Both the position numbers and the translations under genes were made by a program. 64,000 nt of DNA from Arcuatula senhousia (lineage: Eukaryota; Mollusca; Bivalvia; Mytilida; Mytilidae): contig OZ020317.1 of the NCBI GenBank assembly GCA_963971305.1, forward strand, positions 12,356,001 through 12,420,000, read 5' to 3'. Position 1 is the first letter of the stretch. Every line of letters begins with the position of its first letter. Positions 1 through 11,494 of this stretch are shown here, in pieces. The notes under the pieces are model-generated. The model was not told where the DNA came from and did not search any database. It saw nothing but the letters and a program-made list of their open reading frames with translations.

Positions 1-161
1 CAAGGCTTTTTAATTGTGTCTATCATGAAAATACTTTTCAGTAGTTAAAGTCTTACAATCACACAGACACTTGTTTCATTAAAACAATTTTTTATTATAT
101 CATTTACTCTAATATACCACAGAAATGAAACAAGATTAGAGTATTTAATATATTTTTTTTC

Positions 162-434
162 AGGGATCAACCATTTGATTTTTATGGGGGGTCTATGGTG
201 ATTTTCTTCGTCCTCCCATTTCATTTTTGGAAAAATCCGAGCCAGGATTTTTTTTAGCGCGCGGTCGCAATTTTTTTGTTTTAAGCTACTATAAATTTTA
301 TGCAAAAAACACCATCCTGCCTTTTTTTTAATTCAAAGCACTGTCCTGCCTTTTTATTTCTTGATTTTTGCCATCCTGCCTTTTTATTTTAAATTTCACC
401 ATAGCCCCCAATAAAAATCGAATGGTCGCTCCCT
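162..434. mobile_element. Foldback MITE (family M1, copy 1)
   Basis: Terminal inverted repeats of about 36 bp face each other: the left end reads AGGGATCAACCATTTGATTT and the right end is its near complement closing at 434. The interior is T-rich with runs of C/G near the ends and no ORF of note. Related copies sit at 23326-23609, 42536-42747 and 60043-60269, and a lone right end lies near 1262-1286. The copy at 42536 has TAA on both sides, which fits a PIF/Harbinger-type 3-bp target, an inference only. Confidence 0.7.
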
Positions 435-669
435 AATGAAACAAGTGCATGTGCCCCCTACCATGATAAATTTTTCATATAATATTGTAGACTTTAAAAT
501 ATGCCAAACTGTTTTTAACTTGACTGTCAGAAAGTACTTTTGTTTGTTTGATCTTTTTTTTTCTTTTTCGTATATGGTATATCTTCTCTTAATATTGATA
601 GAGGAGAGTATGTGTCGTATATCTACTGAAAATGTCATAAAAAATATGATTTTTACGGTATTTTAATAG
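435..669. other. Intronic AT-rich stretch upstream of first visible Ig exon
   Basis: No repeat or coding signal was recognised. The stretch ends in the acceptor TTTTAATAG used by the exon that starts at 670. Confidence 0.4.
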
Positions 670-3600
670 GTCTTTCAACTTGGAACTTGTCATTGAATCC
701 AAAGATTTTTGGAGGAAACTTCCAGCTTACATGCTCAGTGAATGATACCAGTGCCATTAACTCTGCAGCCTCTTTAGTAATGGAGACTGCAAACGGAGAA
801 CAGATTACAAATACTCAACTGACCAATCAGAAAGACGCATTCCACCGGATGTACGATATGACGTCATCAGTTTTTGACAAAACCAACAAAAGTTTGGGGT
901 TTGATTGTCAGCACGGGACTATGAAGTACTCAAATTTAGCCAACATAACTTTAAATGTGTTTGAATGTAAGTTTAGTCGGTTTATGGACGAATTTGTTTG
1001 CTTTTTTATCTATTGAAAACATTATGAAATTTATGATTGCCTTAAATGATAAGGGTGCTCTGAGTTATAATGCTGATCAACATAGAACTTAAATTTGATA
1101 GCAAATTTCAGCCCAGCCCTAGTTATGATTACTCATATATATATATACTAAAAAAAAAGCAAAATTATGCTTAAATGTTTTTGAAGCCAAAAAATTGTTA
1201 TCATTATTAGGGAGTTTGCGGGTAGAAATGCAGGATGATAAAAAATATCTGTTACCCGAAATAAAAATCGAATGGTCGCTCCCTTTTGTCATTTGTATGA
1301 AAATCAATGTATAGTTCTCCTGAAATAAGGAGGAGAAAACAATTCAATTGAAAAATGATAATTTAACCCTATGATGATTTTGTCATAAAGGGGTAATAAA
1401 AGTAATTTCATTTCAATGCACTTTTCCGTCTCTTTTTCATTATTGCAGATAAAACAAGCCAAACAGAGGATCTAGAAACAGTCTCATTGGAAGATCTTTT
1501 CTCCATACGATTCCAAAATGTTCCAACTTCTCCCAAGTGTACAGTCATATATGGGGTAAAATTATCTTAATATGTTAAAAACACCATCTTGCTTACATAC
1601 TACCGAAATTGCTAAAATGTCCAGTAATTACATGAAATAGTAGAAGACTGTATGACACTTAGTTTTATCGAAAAGTTGTTGCTAAAGTTGTGCTATATGT
1701 TCATATAATGTGCCAATTAATAAAAAGCCTCAAGCTTTGTATTCGAAAAAAATATCCAAATAAAAACCTTTTTCTAATTATATAAGTAATACATGTGATG
1801 TTTCTTTATTTAGAAATATTATATAAAGAGTGTAGATGAATGATTTTATGCGCTATAGTTATTGTAACAAACATTATAGGATAGCTAAACCATTCAATTT
1901 TCTTAAACTTTTACATCAACTTGTCTCTACCATTTTAGAATAAGGATGTTTCAAATCAACTTCATATAATAAACCAAAAAGACATCAAAATAGTCCATTT
2001 GCCACTGACGAGCTACAAAAACGAATGTCCAATGACATTGAAGATAACATGTGACGTAGGAACTGCTACAATTGTACAACGACTTCGGCCCGTTGCTCAT
2101 AGTTGTGACAATAAAGTACCAGAAGCGTTACATTCGGTTCACAACAAAGGTAAGGAATTTTGTATTATTACTGTTTTAATCACGGAAGGGGCGTGATCGG
2201 CGTGCAACCCCCGAAAACTGGCAAAAATCCACGTAAAAACACTTAAATAAAGATTAACCCACCCCACCCCCACCCCAACTAAATCCGGTATGCACCCCTG
2301 TTCATTTGAAATAAGTAAAGAAGTTTAAATGCAAATGTAAAAGTCCTGGAAGGTGACAAAACCAAGTAAAACAACAAAAGACAACAGAAAAAAAACTGCA
2401 ACCGTGACCTGGTCGAATTCCTGAGGTCGCATTCAGCAATACAAACAAGCGTCGAAACGAGAGCAACCTGGGGTGCTCCGCAAAGGCAAGCAGTTCCTGC
2501 ATCGGTATTCATGTAAGGATTTATGATTGCCACACTCCATATTTGTCCCTTTCGCTATAACTGTCAATTATCAATACTGATATTTGTCATCATAGTACAT
2601 ATTAAAATGTCAGAACATTTCCATTATCAAACATGGCTTAGAAATAGGTTTTGGCATTTCTAAATGTTTACACAAAAAGCATGGCAAATGTTATGCTAGG
2701 ACATTTCCAGCTGTTTCCTAACCGAAATGATATAATCCTGCATTTTTCTAAGTTAAATCAATCAATTGATAAGCAAAGGCAAATTCAGCAAATGCCCAAA
2801 ATTAAGGAAAAATATTCTGACCTTCATGCTTTTACAGATGGATGTGGACAGAAAAAAAAACCTCTGGCGTTATATCTACAGCATTTTTTTATGGCCCGAC
2901 CACGTATGTGGATCGGACATATAGTTTTACCCTTGTCCGTCCGTCCGTCCGTCCGTCCGTCCGTCCGTCCGTCCGTACGTCCGTACGTACGTCCGTAACA
3001 CTTTGGTTAAGTTCTTGGTTAAGGTCCATTACTCGGATACTAGGTGTTGGGGGTCAATGATATTTCACCATCAGATGGGTCTTGGGTAGGGCTACACCAC
3101 CCACTAGAAATTAGGTCACTGTGACCTATATTTTATGCATGAACGACTTCAGTTAAGTTCTTGGTTAAGGTCCATAACTTGGATACTAGATGTTGGGGGT
3201 CAATGATATTTCATTACTAGATGTGTCTTAGGTAAGGTGGCACCACCCACTAGAAATTAGGTCACTGTGACCTATATTTTACGCATGAATGACTTTGGTT
3301 AAGTTCTTGGTTAAGGTCCATTACTGGGATACTAGATGTTGGGGGTCAATGATATTTCACCACTAGATAGGTCTTGGGTAGGGCTACACCACCCATTAAA
3401 AATTAGGTCACTGTGACCTATATTTTATGCATGAACGACTTCGGTTAAGTTCTTGGTTAAGGTCCATAACTTAAATACTAGATGTTGGGGGTCAATGATA
3501 TTTCACTACTAGATGTGTCTTAGGTAAGGTGACACCACCCACTAGAAATTAGGTCATTGTGACCTATATTTTACGCATGAATGACTTTGGTTAAGTTCTT

Positions 3601-4654
3601 GGTTAAGGTCCATATCTCAGATACTACATGTTGATGGTCAATGATATTTCACCACTAGATGTGTCTTGAGTAAGGTGACACCATCCACTAGAAATGAGGT
3701 CACTGTGAAGTATATTCTACGCATGAATGACTTTGGTAAAGTTCTTGGTTAAGGTCCATATCTTGAATACTACATGTAACGGGTCAATAATATTTCACTA
3801 CTCGATGAGTCTTGGTAACATGGCACCACCCACCAGGTCACAGCAACCTATATTTTACACATGAACACTTTTGATCAATTTCTTGGTAAAGGTCCATATC
3901 CCAGGTAATACACATTGAGGGTCAATGATATTTCAAGAACGGGAGGGCCATCCTGTGGCTCATAGACACATTTTCTAGTTTAATTTCCGTTTTTTATGAA
4001 TGTTGGCAATTTACACTTATTATCATAAGTATTATCTTCCTAATATTGCCATCCAAAGAAAGGCGAGTTGGGGGGGGGTGTGATTAACTTTTATCCCTAT
4101 ATACTGAATTTACGGTAAGAAAACCGAATACAATACATTACCGAACATTGTTAACATTTTAAACACATTCCATTTACTTACCAAAGTTTACTTTATGTGA
4201 ACTCCAGATATTGAATTATGTTCATCTCTCGTAGACTTACTAGGGTGTATTACACTCCTTGATCTTCTGTCTTGAGCTATTTTTGGCCCGATTTTACCAA
4301 GTGAAAAATCCGGATTATAAAATGGTGATAGTCGGACAGTCGTCCGCGGGCGGGGAAGAAATTTTCGTAACAGTTTGCTCAACAACTACCAATCACATCC
4401 ACTTGATATTTGATATACAGCATCAGGGTCGGGTCCCATAACGTTGGATTCGATTTTAGGTCTGTCTTTCACTTACTTCCTGTTTCACGACATCCGGCTA
4501 TTTTTGACTTTGACAGATTTTGATTTTTTTTGTAGATGCTGGAGAGAAAGACCAAACAGCAGGTTATGTCGGATTAGCCATTTTTACCGTGGTAGCCATT
4601 GTCTTCGTCGGCGGCTTTATACTTGGTCTCATCATTAAACGAGTTTCATCATGA
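670..4654 (+). CDS. Ig-like type I membrane protein, 3' four exons
   Basis: Four exons join in phase: 670-966, 1449-1555, 1939-2149 and 4536-4654 (stop TGA at 4652). The first starts with two bases of a split codon, so upstream exons lie outside the window. About 244 residues are visible. Exon 1 looks like an immunoglobulin-like domain: FQLTCSV near its start and GFDCQHG near its end supply the paired cysteines, with sequons NDT, NKS and NIT. Exon 3 adds four cysteines (ECPM, ITCDV, HSCDN and their neighbours). The last exon encodes a short stalk, one membrane segment (YVGLAIFTVVAIVFVGG onward), then KRVSS and stop. Acceptors have good pyrimidine tracts and donors are GTAAG, GTAAA and GTAAGG. 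The tail is too short for a signalling motif, so it may act through a partner or as a decoy; this is inference. The Ig call rests on pattern only. Confidence 0.75.
1105..1290. mobile_element. Solo right end of MITE family M1
   Basis: The segment near 1262-1286 (AATAAAAATCGAATGGTCGC and onward) matches the right inverted repeat of the MITE at 162-434. No left partner is visible nearby, so this is a truncated copy within the first visible intron of the Ig-like gene. Confidence 0.45.
2200..2880. other. Intron sequence, no identified gene
   Basis: This part of the last Ig-gene intron holds C/A-rich and AT-rich sequence. Short ORFs on both strands here lack any recognisable motif and are taken as chance. 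Confidence 0.3.
2885..3935 (+). mobile_element. Pearl-like element: CCGT microsatellite plus 146-bp tandem units
   Basis: A (TCCG)n tract at about 2935-2998 is followed by seven tandem units with a period near 146 bp. Each unit begins near TTAAGTTCTTGGTTAAGGTC (3007, 3153, 3299, 3445, 3590, 3737, 3877) and carries AATTAGGTCACTGTGACCTA. The later units are more decayed. Microsatellite plus core tandem repeats is the layout of the pearl family of bivalves, thought to be Helitron/Helentron-related and non-autonomous. No transposase is present. Confidence 0.75.
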
Positions 4655-5157
4655 TTACCCATCATTCCCTTCCTTTTGTACCTTTCAGAGGCATGCGCTG
4701 TTCAAAGACTGTAATGTGGCTAGATATTGGACTTTTACGCTGATGACGTCACCAGCAGACTTTTTCTATGGTTTTGACGTAATAAGACTTCTTTAATCAT
4801 AATTTTTATTATTTGTTTTTCTTGTCTTTGACAGTCATGATATTTTGCGTCTGTCACTAGACAAAAGATGTTTTATTTTTGTGGCAGCAGACGGCGCGTT
4901 GAAACTCTTTGAGACAAACATCTTTGAGGACTAGAATTTTGTGTTTGTATATCTTTAACCCACATGCATTCCTAATACTTAAGCCAGTTAGCAATGCGTA
5001 TATAAATTTCTACATAAGTTGATTAGTAAGCATTATTGAACAGTTAAAACTTTTTTTTATGAGTAGATGACAAGATTCTTTTTGCCAATGAAGAATTATG
5101 TTTTATTTCTAGTTCTAACACTGCCTGAAAAGAAATCGGGTATTTCGTTTAAAAATA
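4655..5157 (+). other. Probable 3' UTR and flank of Ig-like gene
   Basis: AT-rich sequence after the TGA stop. A perfect CRE-type palindrome TGACGTCA lies at 4744-4751, of unknown meaning. No AATAAA was found in this stretch, so the cleavage site is not placed. Confidence 0.3.
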
Positions 5158-6045
5158 TTTAGGGCCCCGCATCGAAGATGCGGACGCCCTATAGTTTTCA
5201 CTTTGTCCGTCTGTCCGTCCGTCAACAATTCTTGTGAACACTAAAACTCAAAAACTATTAACACCACAGTTCTGAAACTTTGCACAGCTGCTAAGTAGCA
5301 TGTCATGATGTGCATATTAAAATTTTGTTCAAATCTGATTAAATTTTTGTAAAAAAACTTCATTTTTTATCGAAAATCACAGATTTTGAGAATTGGACTT
5401 TGTGAACACTAAAACTCAAAAACTGTTAACAATACAGCTCTGAAACTTTGCACAGCTGCTAAGTAGCATGTCATGATGTGCATATTAAAATTTCGTGCAA
5501 ATCTGTTTAATATTTTTGGAAAAAACTTCATTTTTTATCGAAAATCACAGATTTTGAAAATTGGACTTTGTGAACACTAAAACTCAAAAACTGTTAACAA
5601 AACAGTTCTGAAACTTTGTACAACTGCTAAGTAGCATGTCATGATGTGCATATTAAAATTTCGTGCAAATCTGATTAATATTTTTGGGAAAAACTTCATT
5701 TTTTTTATCGAAAATCACAGATTTTGAGAATTGGACTTTGTGGACACTAAAACTCAAAAACTGTTAACAATACAGTCCTGAAACTTTGTGCAGCTGCTAA
5801 GTAGCATGTCTTGATTTACATATTAAAATTTCATGCAAATCTGTTAAATGTCTTTGGAAAAAACTTCATTTTTTATCGAAAATCACAGATTTTGAGAATA
5901 GGAATTTTTTAACAATAAAACTCAAAGGCTATTAACAATACAGCTCTGAAGTTTCATATGCATTCCATGGAACATGCCTTAGTGGTTATAATGAAAGTTC
6001 GTATGATTTTGAATACACTTAGATATTTTGCCGCGGGGCCCTTTC
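5158..6045 (+). mobile_element. Pearl-like element, 170-bp tandem units
   Basis: The element opens with GGGCCCCGC and closes with GCGGGGCCC near 6034-6043, so the ends are inverted. A short TCCG tract at about 5205-5223 precedes five tandem units of about 168-170 bp, marked by AACACTAAAACTCAAAAAC at 5235, 5403, 5572, 5741 and a decayed copy near 5911. Each unit contains ATCGAAAATCACAGATTTTG. The repeat sequence differs from the unit at 2885-3935, so it is a separate subfamily. Confidence 0.75.
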
Positions 6046-6104
6046 TGACTTTGTCAGTATTCTAGTTATATAATGTAACCTCAATCACTCTTGACTTTTG
6101 TGCG

Positions 6105-6295
6105 CTTTTGAACTTTAACCCTTCCGGAGCACCTGAGTTCACTCTTGTTACGACTTGAGCTTGCGTTGTTGATTTCCGTTCGGTTGATTTTGTGTTTTGT
6201 GTTTCTTCGTGCTGTTTTGTTGTGTTTACCGGTCGTTGCCGATTCGGACTTTTGACACTCGAATGCCCCATTCGTGCCTCTTTGCTTCTAATTGA
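6105..6295 (+). repeat. Dispersed 180-bp repeat R1, copy 1
   Basis: Conserved blocks include GAGTTCACTCTTGTTACGAC at the left and ATGCCCCATTCGTGCCTC at the right. Similar copies, all in the same orientation, occur at 18370-18540, 20700-20890, 29415-29610 and 41425-41655. The opposite strand can be read as a short peptide starting GHSSVKSP in this copy. Whether it is a SINE, a LINE end or part of an older ORF cannot be decided from sequence alone. Confidence 0.6.
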
Positions 6296-6394
6296 ATGTT
6301 GTCTTCTTTTTTTTTCGCCATTAAAATTTATAATTTCTGTCGTTATCTTTTGATTAAAGTTTTTTTTCTATATTAAAATGTCTGAACTTAGTCA

Positions 6395-7720
6395 GTATTG
6401 TCCCCCGCCGCAACGCGGAGCGAAAACATAGAAATGCTGGTGTCCGTTCATCCGTCCGTCATACCTTTTTCGAACAGATTTCTCAGCAACTATTTATCAT
6501 AGGCCTTCAATATTTGGTATGCAGCTTTAAGTTGGGGTCCCATATCATGATGGAATGCGTTTTCTGATCTGTCGCTCATCTACATCCTGTTTAATGAGCG
6601 AGGGACCTTCATGGACAGATCAGCGGAGGGAAGTTTGTGTATATGAAAGTTACAAGAAATCTCACATTAACTTATCATAATTAGTTTGTAGTTAGTACTT
6701 ACAATGACATAGAGTTGTCTTCCTTTATCGGATTATTCTCAACGAAGCAATAGTAGAGCTACCTTTGTTGGAACACGAAGGACATATGCTTTTGACGGTG
6801 TGTCCTGCTTCCGGACGACATTAATGACTTGCTGATTACAGATTCGTTGTGATTTGTGTATTTTTTAGGGGGTATGGTAATAGTTTTGTTCCGTATATCC
6901 TGATTTTGTCTGTGTCTTGTTGGCTTGGAGATCTCTCTTTAGAATTTCTTGTTGCACATGATCCTGTTTTAAACTGAGTGTATTTATGCTTAACCTGTTA
7001 AAGAAGAGAGTAATTTAATATTCTAGTCTGTTCGTCCGTCCCAAATCATAGCACAAAAAGGTGCTGCTTGTCCCTCTTCATGACACGTGATTTACTTTCT
7101 GTTTATACAGTTTCGTTGTGATTTGCTTCTATTTGTACACCCCCACACACACACATACATTAATGGTTTTGTTTCTTCAGTGTATCATGGCTTTGTCTTT
7201 GTTTGTGGACTTGAAGGTAACATTAAGTGCCCTCATTAGTATTTTATTGCTTCCTCCACATCTTACTCTAATATAAAACTTTGAGTTTTATGCCCCACCT
7301 GTAGAAGTAGAGGGACATTTAACGTTCTTCCCAAATCTAAGCGACGATTGTCAAGCATCTGGGTACCATGATTTACTTTCTTATTAAAGTTTTATTCTGA
7401 TTTGTATGTATTTGTGACCCCTTCCCCGACATTCATGGTGTCTTTGTAATCAGTGGATCTTCGCTTTGCCTTTGATTTGTGTGATTTAAAGTATCACTAG
7501 ATGCCCTCTTAAGTATTTTATTGCTTCTTTCACATGATCATGTAATAAACTTGCTATTTTATGCCCCTCCTGTGAAAGTAGAGGGACATTTAACGTTTTC
7601 GTCTATTCGTCCGACCCAAATCAGGTTTACTTTCGGGTCTAAGTTGATTTCCTAGTTGCAAGGTGGGACATAATGTCTTTTGGGCATATTATTGTTAACC
7701 GGGATAATCGCTGAGGCGAA
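6395..7720 (+). mobile_element. Decayed pearl-like element(s)
   Basis: The segment starts near GTCCCCCGCCGCAACGCGG with a TCCGTCC tract at about 6445-6460. Further on, three diverged units spaced about 270 bp apart share AGTAGAGGGACATTTAACGT (about 7303, 7576, and a weaker one near 7015). The final block runs to the end-like GGTGGGACATAATGTCTTTT. Boundaries are approximate and it may be two adjoining elements. Confidence 0.5.
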
Positions 7721-8165
7721 AGCCTCTGATGGTCATACATGTATGTTGTTTCATCACATATCAATACACGCTTGCAAAATAGTTCCTTTTTCATTGGCCA
7801 ATTACTTCTATACTTTTATATGAAACTTTAAACAATCTTTCAAATTTGCAGATTATCCCCGCTAACAGTACTTTCAGTACTTTGATTTTCTTCATTGCTT
7901 TATAAATATCGACGTGCCCAATTTTAAAAGTAACCGCGGATATCCCTTTAACATCTGTACAAAACATAAACTGAACCATCCCACTCGTAGTAAACATCCG
8001 TAGCTGTTATAAGTACTCAGGTACTTCCGGAAATGAAAAAAAATATTAAAACAAGATAACTTATTTGTACTACTTCAAATTGGGTCAAGATTCGTCGAAT
8101 TTCGCTGCATACAGTTATTCGTTTTGATCTGTAGACAGCGTCGGCGTAATTCCAATCTAACACCA
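7720..8165. other. No recognisable gene
   Basis: AT-rich sequence with short ORFs only. Nothing could be assigned. Confidence 0.3.
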
Positions 8166-8480
8166 GAGGAGCGGAGCGTCTATCAATGTTTGTGACACTC
8201 CCCCTGTTGATAGATTGAGTGTAGTTCTTCGTTACTTTATTTTAAAATTGAATATTAAGGCTACAACAACTCAGTTACATGCATTTTTCAAGATTCATCA
8301 GAGGCGCTCTAGCAAAAGGGTTGAATTTACATATGCAAAACACCAAATAAATATGAAGAGCATAAAATAATAAAACTGCGAAAAATGCCCTGTTGTCGGG
8401 ATCCCAAATTTTGAAATAGATCGACCTATACCATAGAGTTTGTGGCAATTTTGAAATAAACACGGACAAATTCATAGCCA
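8165..8480 (-). mobile_element. Old, diverged retrozyme-like fragment
   Basis: On the minus strand this reads ATGCTCTTCATATTTATTTG, then a short gap, then GAGCGCCTCTGATGA. The same order of blocks precedes the hammerhead core in the repeats at 15575-16320 and 30465-30901. The core is broken after CTGATGA: the GAAA half is missing. It lies downstream of the Penelope-like element end on the same strand. Boundaries are rough. Confidence 0.45.
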
Positions 8481-8809
8481 CAAAATTGTAATTATTTGTG
8501 GTCATTCGTAGATAATTTGTTGGTTTGCATTGTCAAGGTTTTGTGACCGTCTCTTCGCTCCAAGAAACCATTGACAGGTAGAATTTATTCATGCATCCAA
8601 TCAATTTTGGTTCGCCGAGCAAAGAACAATGATCAAATCATCATGATATTATTTTTTTTAATGGCCACGTGTTAATGGCGTACATACTGAGTGCAATCAC
8701 TAGCTGTACAAAACAACACGAAAGTCCTACGAAATGTTCACAAAAATAAACAGTTTTAAAACCACTTCAAAATAATAATTTCTTAATTGTATACGGTTAT
8801 TACATGTAT

Positions 8810-9031
8810 ATTAGTATATATAACTTATAGGGTCTAGAAAATGTACACAACATTACCAATTGATGTTAAATAATTTAAAGATTATAGATATTTCGGACAT
8901 TCGTATGTCCTTCATCAGTATTATAAACAATTTTCAAACACAATAACGTAATAACCTTACTTAAAAACAGGTCATTCTAAACAAACTAGTCAAAATCGGA
9001 GCATGCTGAAATTTACTGGACAGGTAAATGA
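8810..9031 (-). mobile_element. 3' region of Penelope-like element with hammerhead-like motif
   Basis: On the minus strand, downstream of the GIY-YIG ORF at 9502-9888, the sequence at 8918-8891 reads CTGATGA, a hairpin GGACAT/ATGTCC, then GAAA. Hammerhead ribozymes are known in the terminal repeats of Penelope-like elements. Here one extra A separates CTGATGA from the hairpin, and stems I and III are not clear, so activity is doubtful. Confidence 0.45.
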
Positions 9032-9064
9032 TCATAAAATAAGAACATATGTACAATGCAAATA

Positions 9065-9440
9065 AATAGTGAGTGAGTAGGTGTTTAACGCCCCACATGT
9101 CATCCACAGACGACGAACACGAAAAGGACAACAAAACGAACACGAAACGATGATGACAAATGGAAAATGGGTTGGGATGGGAAAACAAAAGAACAGTAAA
9201 TTTTGAAGGGGAAAATGAAACAATACAAATTGCAACAGCAGAAACAGATTGAGATAGATATATGTACAATTTAAAACAATTGGGTAGGTGACTTTGGTCA
9301 CATCAAGAGATGAACACGAAACGGCAGAGACAAATGAACATGTAATGATGGTGAAATGAACACGAAATGATGATGACAAATGAAATGTGGAGGTGGCCAT
9401 GGGTGGGAAACAAAAGAAATGATGGTGAAATGAATACAAA
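9065..9440 (+). repeat. Dispersed repeat R2, copy 1 (GTGAGTGAGT head)
   Basis: AGTGAGTGAGTAGGTGTTTA opens a segment that aligns with 58796-58980, sharing GGTGTTT(T/A)ACGCC, the ACGAACACGAAAAGGA-type block and TAAATTTTGAAG. Here it seems inserted in the 3' region of the Penelope-like element; the second copy sits inside the 3 kb TIR element. The ACGAAA/GATGATGA part is internally repetitive. Confidence 0.55.
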
Positions 9441-9501
9441 ATGAAGATGTTCAAAGTGAGATGGAAACTGGAATATTTAATGATACAAATCAATCCACTA
9501 T

Positions 9502-9888
9502 CTAGATTTTCTCGTTTATTCCGTAGGGATTTCTCGTTTCTAATGTTTTAATCCAGAAACTTTCCCGAGCTTGCCTTTCATAGGTTGACCAAGACGGATT
9601 GTGGTCAATGATGGTGATGGACAACCTAGAGAGATCATCTGGGCTGTGCCCATTGGATCTGAGATGGCGACTGACAGGGATGTCTGGTTTGCATGTGTAA
9701 TCGCTGCGATGAAGATTCATACGTTTGTTGAAAGTTTGAACCGTTTCACCAATGTATTGAAAGCCACATCTACACTGGAGGAGATACACTACATTAGCTG
9801 TACGGCAATCAACATTGCAGTAAATAATGAATGTCTTTCCAGTCGACCTGCTATATAACTTTATTGCATGATAAAAAAAAACGTTCAT
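9502..9888 (-). CDS. Penelope-like element GIY-YIG endonuclease domain (5'-truncated)
   Basis: The 128-residue ORF is the C-terminal endonuclease of a Penelope-like element, which nicks target DNA for reverse transcription. The two motif halves are VVYLL (residues 33-37) and QYIGET (44-49). They are followed by the conserved basic helix KRMNLHR and the likely catalytic Glu in RQARESFWI, ending PYGINEK. The reverse transcriptase that should precede it is absent: upstream sequence above 9900 is noncoding, so the copy is 5'-truncated. A second, separate reverse transcriptase of possibly related type lies at 47869-48800. The reading frame itself is intact. Confidence 0.8.
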   Translation of the reverse strand: MNVFFYHAIKLYSRSTGKTFIIYCNVDCRTANVVYLLQCRCGFQYIGETVQTFNKRMNLHRSDYTCKPDIPVSRHLRSNGHSPDDLSRLSITIIDHNPSWSTYERQARESFWIKTLETRNPYGINEKI

Positions 9889-9979
9889 TAGTATGAATGT
9901 AATGCAAGAAAATGAATTCTAGGCCTTCGGCCTTTCTCGTAAAAATGAAAAAAAATAAGTATAAAGTGTCCTTTTATTT

Positions 9980-11275
9980 CATAAAAAAAAACTAGGAAAA
10001 AACCGCGAATTAGCGGGAGAATCAATCGTTGCGTTGCTTTAAAAAATAGACCACACAAAAAAGCATAGGATTTGTATGACCTTAGCTGGTTGTGCTAATC
10101 GCAAATTTAAAGGTTCTACGGTATATTTATCTGTAAGTATGTTTTTAGTTTATTGTCTCGTCTGCGAAGCAGTGCGGGACATAGGTGTTACTTTACCGTC
10201 GGCGGCGGCGTTAACTTTTTGGTCAGGTTTTATGGGAGCACATCCATATCTCAAGATCTATAGGTCGTAGGTCGATGAACTTGGTATGCATATGCCCTAG
10301 TAGTAGCTTAATTAGCATCGTTTCATCCCCATCTTTTGACCTTGACCTTGATTTTCCGGTTGAGTGACTGACAATTTTCAATATAAATATAAAAGCAGCC
10401 AGGGGTAAGGTTTTGCTAGCACCTCCATATCCCAAGAACTATAAGTCCTAGGTTGATAAAACTTGGTATACATATGCCCCAGTAGCAGCCTAGCACAGTT
10501 GCATACCTATTTTTTGACCTATACCTTGAATTTTCGGTTGATTGACTTTGATTATTGTTATTGCATATATTAGCAATGTTTAAGTTTTATAACACCATTT
10601 GATCTGAGAAACTGAAAATCTTTATATTTGCAAAGTATAGTGGAAGTAAGAAAGAATAATTGTTTCTGATGATGCCGGCAGTCGAGACAAACTTTTAAGG
10701 TGTTATACCTTCAAGAGTTGTTATCTTGGTTTTTGTTACCCCATCTGCTAATAAACAATGTCCAGTGGCAGGGTCAGTTTTAATCAATCGCTTCGCATAT
10801 TTGTTATCAAACTTGTTGATGTCGTGTCTTCAGGCTGTGAGCCCTGCAGTGACTATTGGCAGTATTAAACTATATTAGACTTTTTTTTATCTTTAATAAA
10901 CTATATTAGACTCGTTGTGTGCGCTGTGAGCCTTTGCAGCAACTATTAGCAGGAAAATTCCCTATTTGCCATGGGTCGTTAACTTCAACATGGTTTTTAT
11001 TTTTCTATCAAGCTGCAAATTTTAACGATAAAACATTTTGTGCATACATTTTTATAGTGAATTTACCAATATAACCTTTTTTATAAAATATTTTAAATAT
11101 ATAGCAAAATTAATGGAAAAGTTTTGTGGGATTTTTTTTGTAAATGTCAGAAAACAGGGGAAATAATTTCTATCATTCTAATCCCGGAACGATGACGGCT
11201 ATAGGTTTTCCGGATTAATTAATTAGGTTAATTAGCAAATTGCAGACATACTTGCACATACGCTATTCAAATTTT
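9980..11275 (+). mobile_element. Dispersed element E1, short copy
   Basis: The left part (GGTTGTGCTAATCGCAA near 10091) aligns with 43930-43980. The middle block (GCAGCAACTATT to CCATGGGTCGT near 10935-10981) aligns with 44065-44108. The right block from CAACATGGTTTTTATTTT to ACGGCTATAGGTTTTCCGGA (10987-11215) aligns with 45560-45805. Relative to the copy at 43860-45860 it lacks the ORF/minisatellite segment between CCATGGGTCGT and the right block. It also contains two tandem copies of a 170-bp unit at about 10235-10560 (CCATATC and AAGATCTATAGGTCGTAGGT versus AAGAACTATAAGTCCTAGGT). Confidence 0.6.
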
Positions 11276-11494
11276 TAAAGGGCACGACCATCCCCTGTTT
11301 TTGGTATATGAAGCTTGGTCGTAGCATTTGTTGTTAAGGCTGCAACCCGGCTAGAAAAAAACGCTTCGTTATTTTAGTAGTATAGATGTAGATTTCAGCT
11401 AAATGAAAAATGGGCCTCAATGCCTCAGAGAACATGAATATATTTAATTTAAGAATGTACAAATGTAGCTATCAATTGTTAAGAATAATGGGCC

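Noticed and set aside
2651..3060. ORFs ending in (RPSV)n or similar
   Set aside because: They run through the (TCCG)n tract of a pearl-like element.
9032..9493. Minus-strand ORFs of 102 and 153 residues
   Set aside because: Low-complexity Phe/Ser/His-rich frames across repeat R2; no motif.
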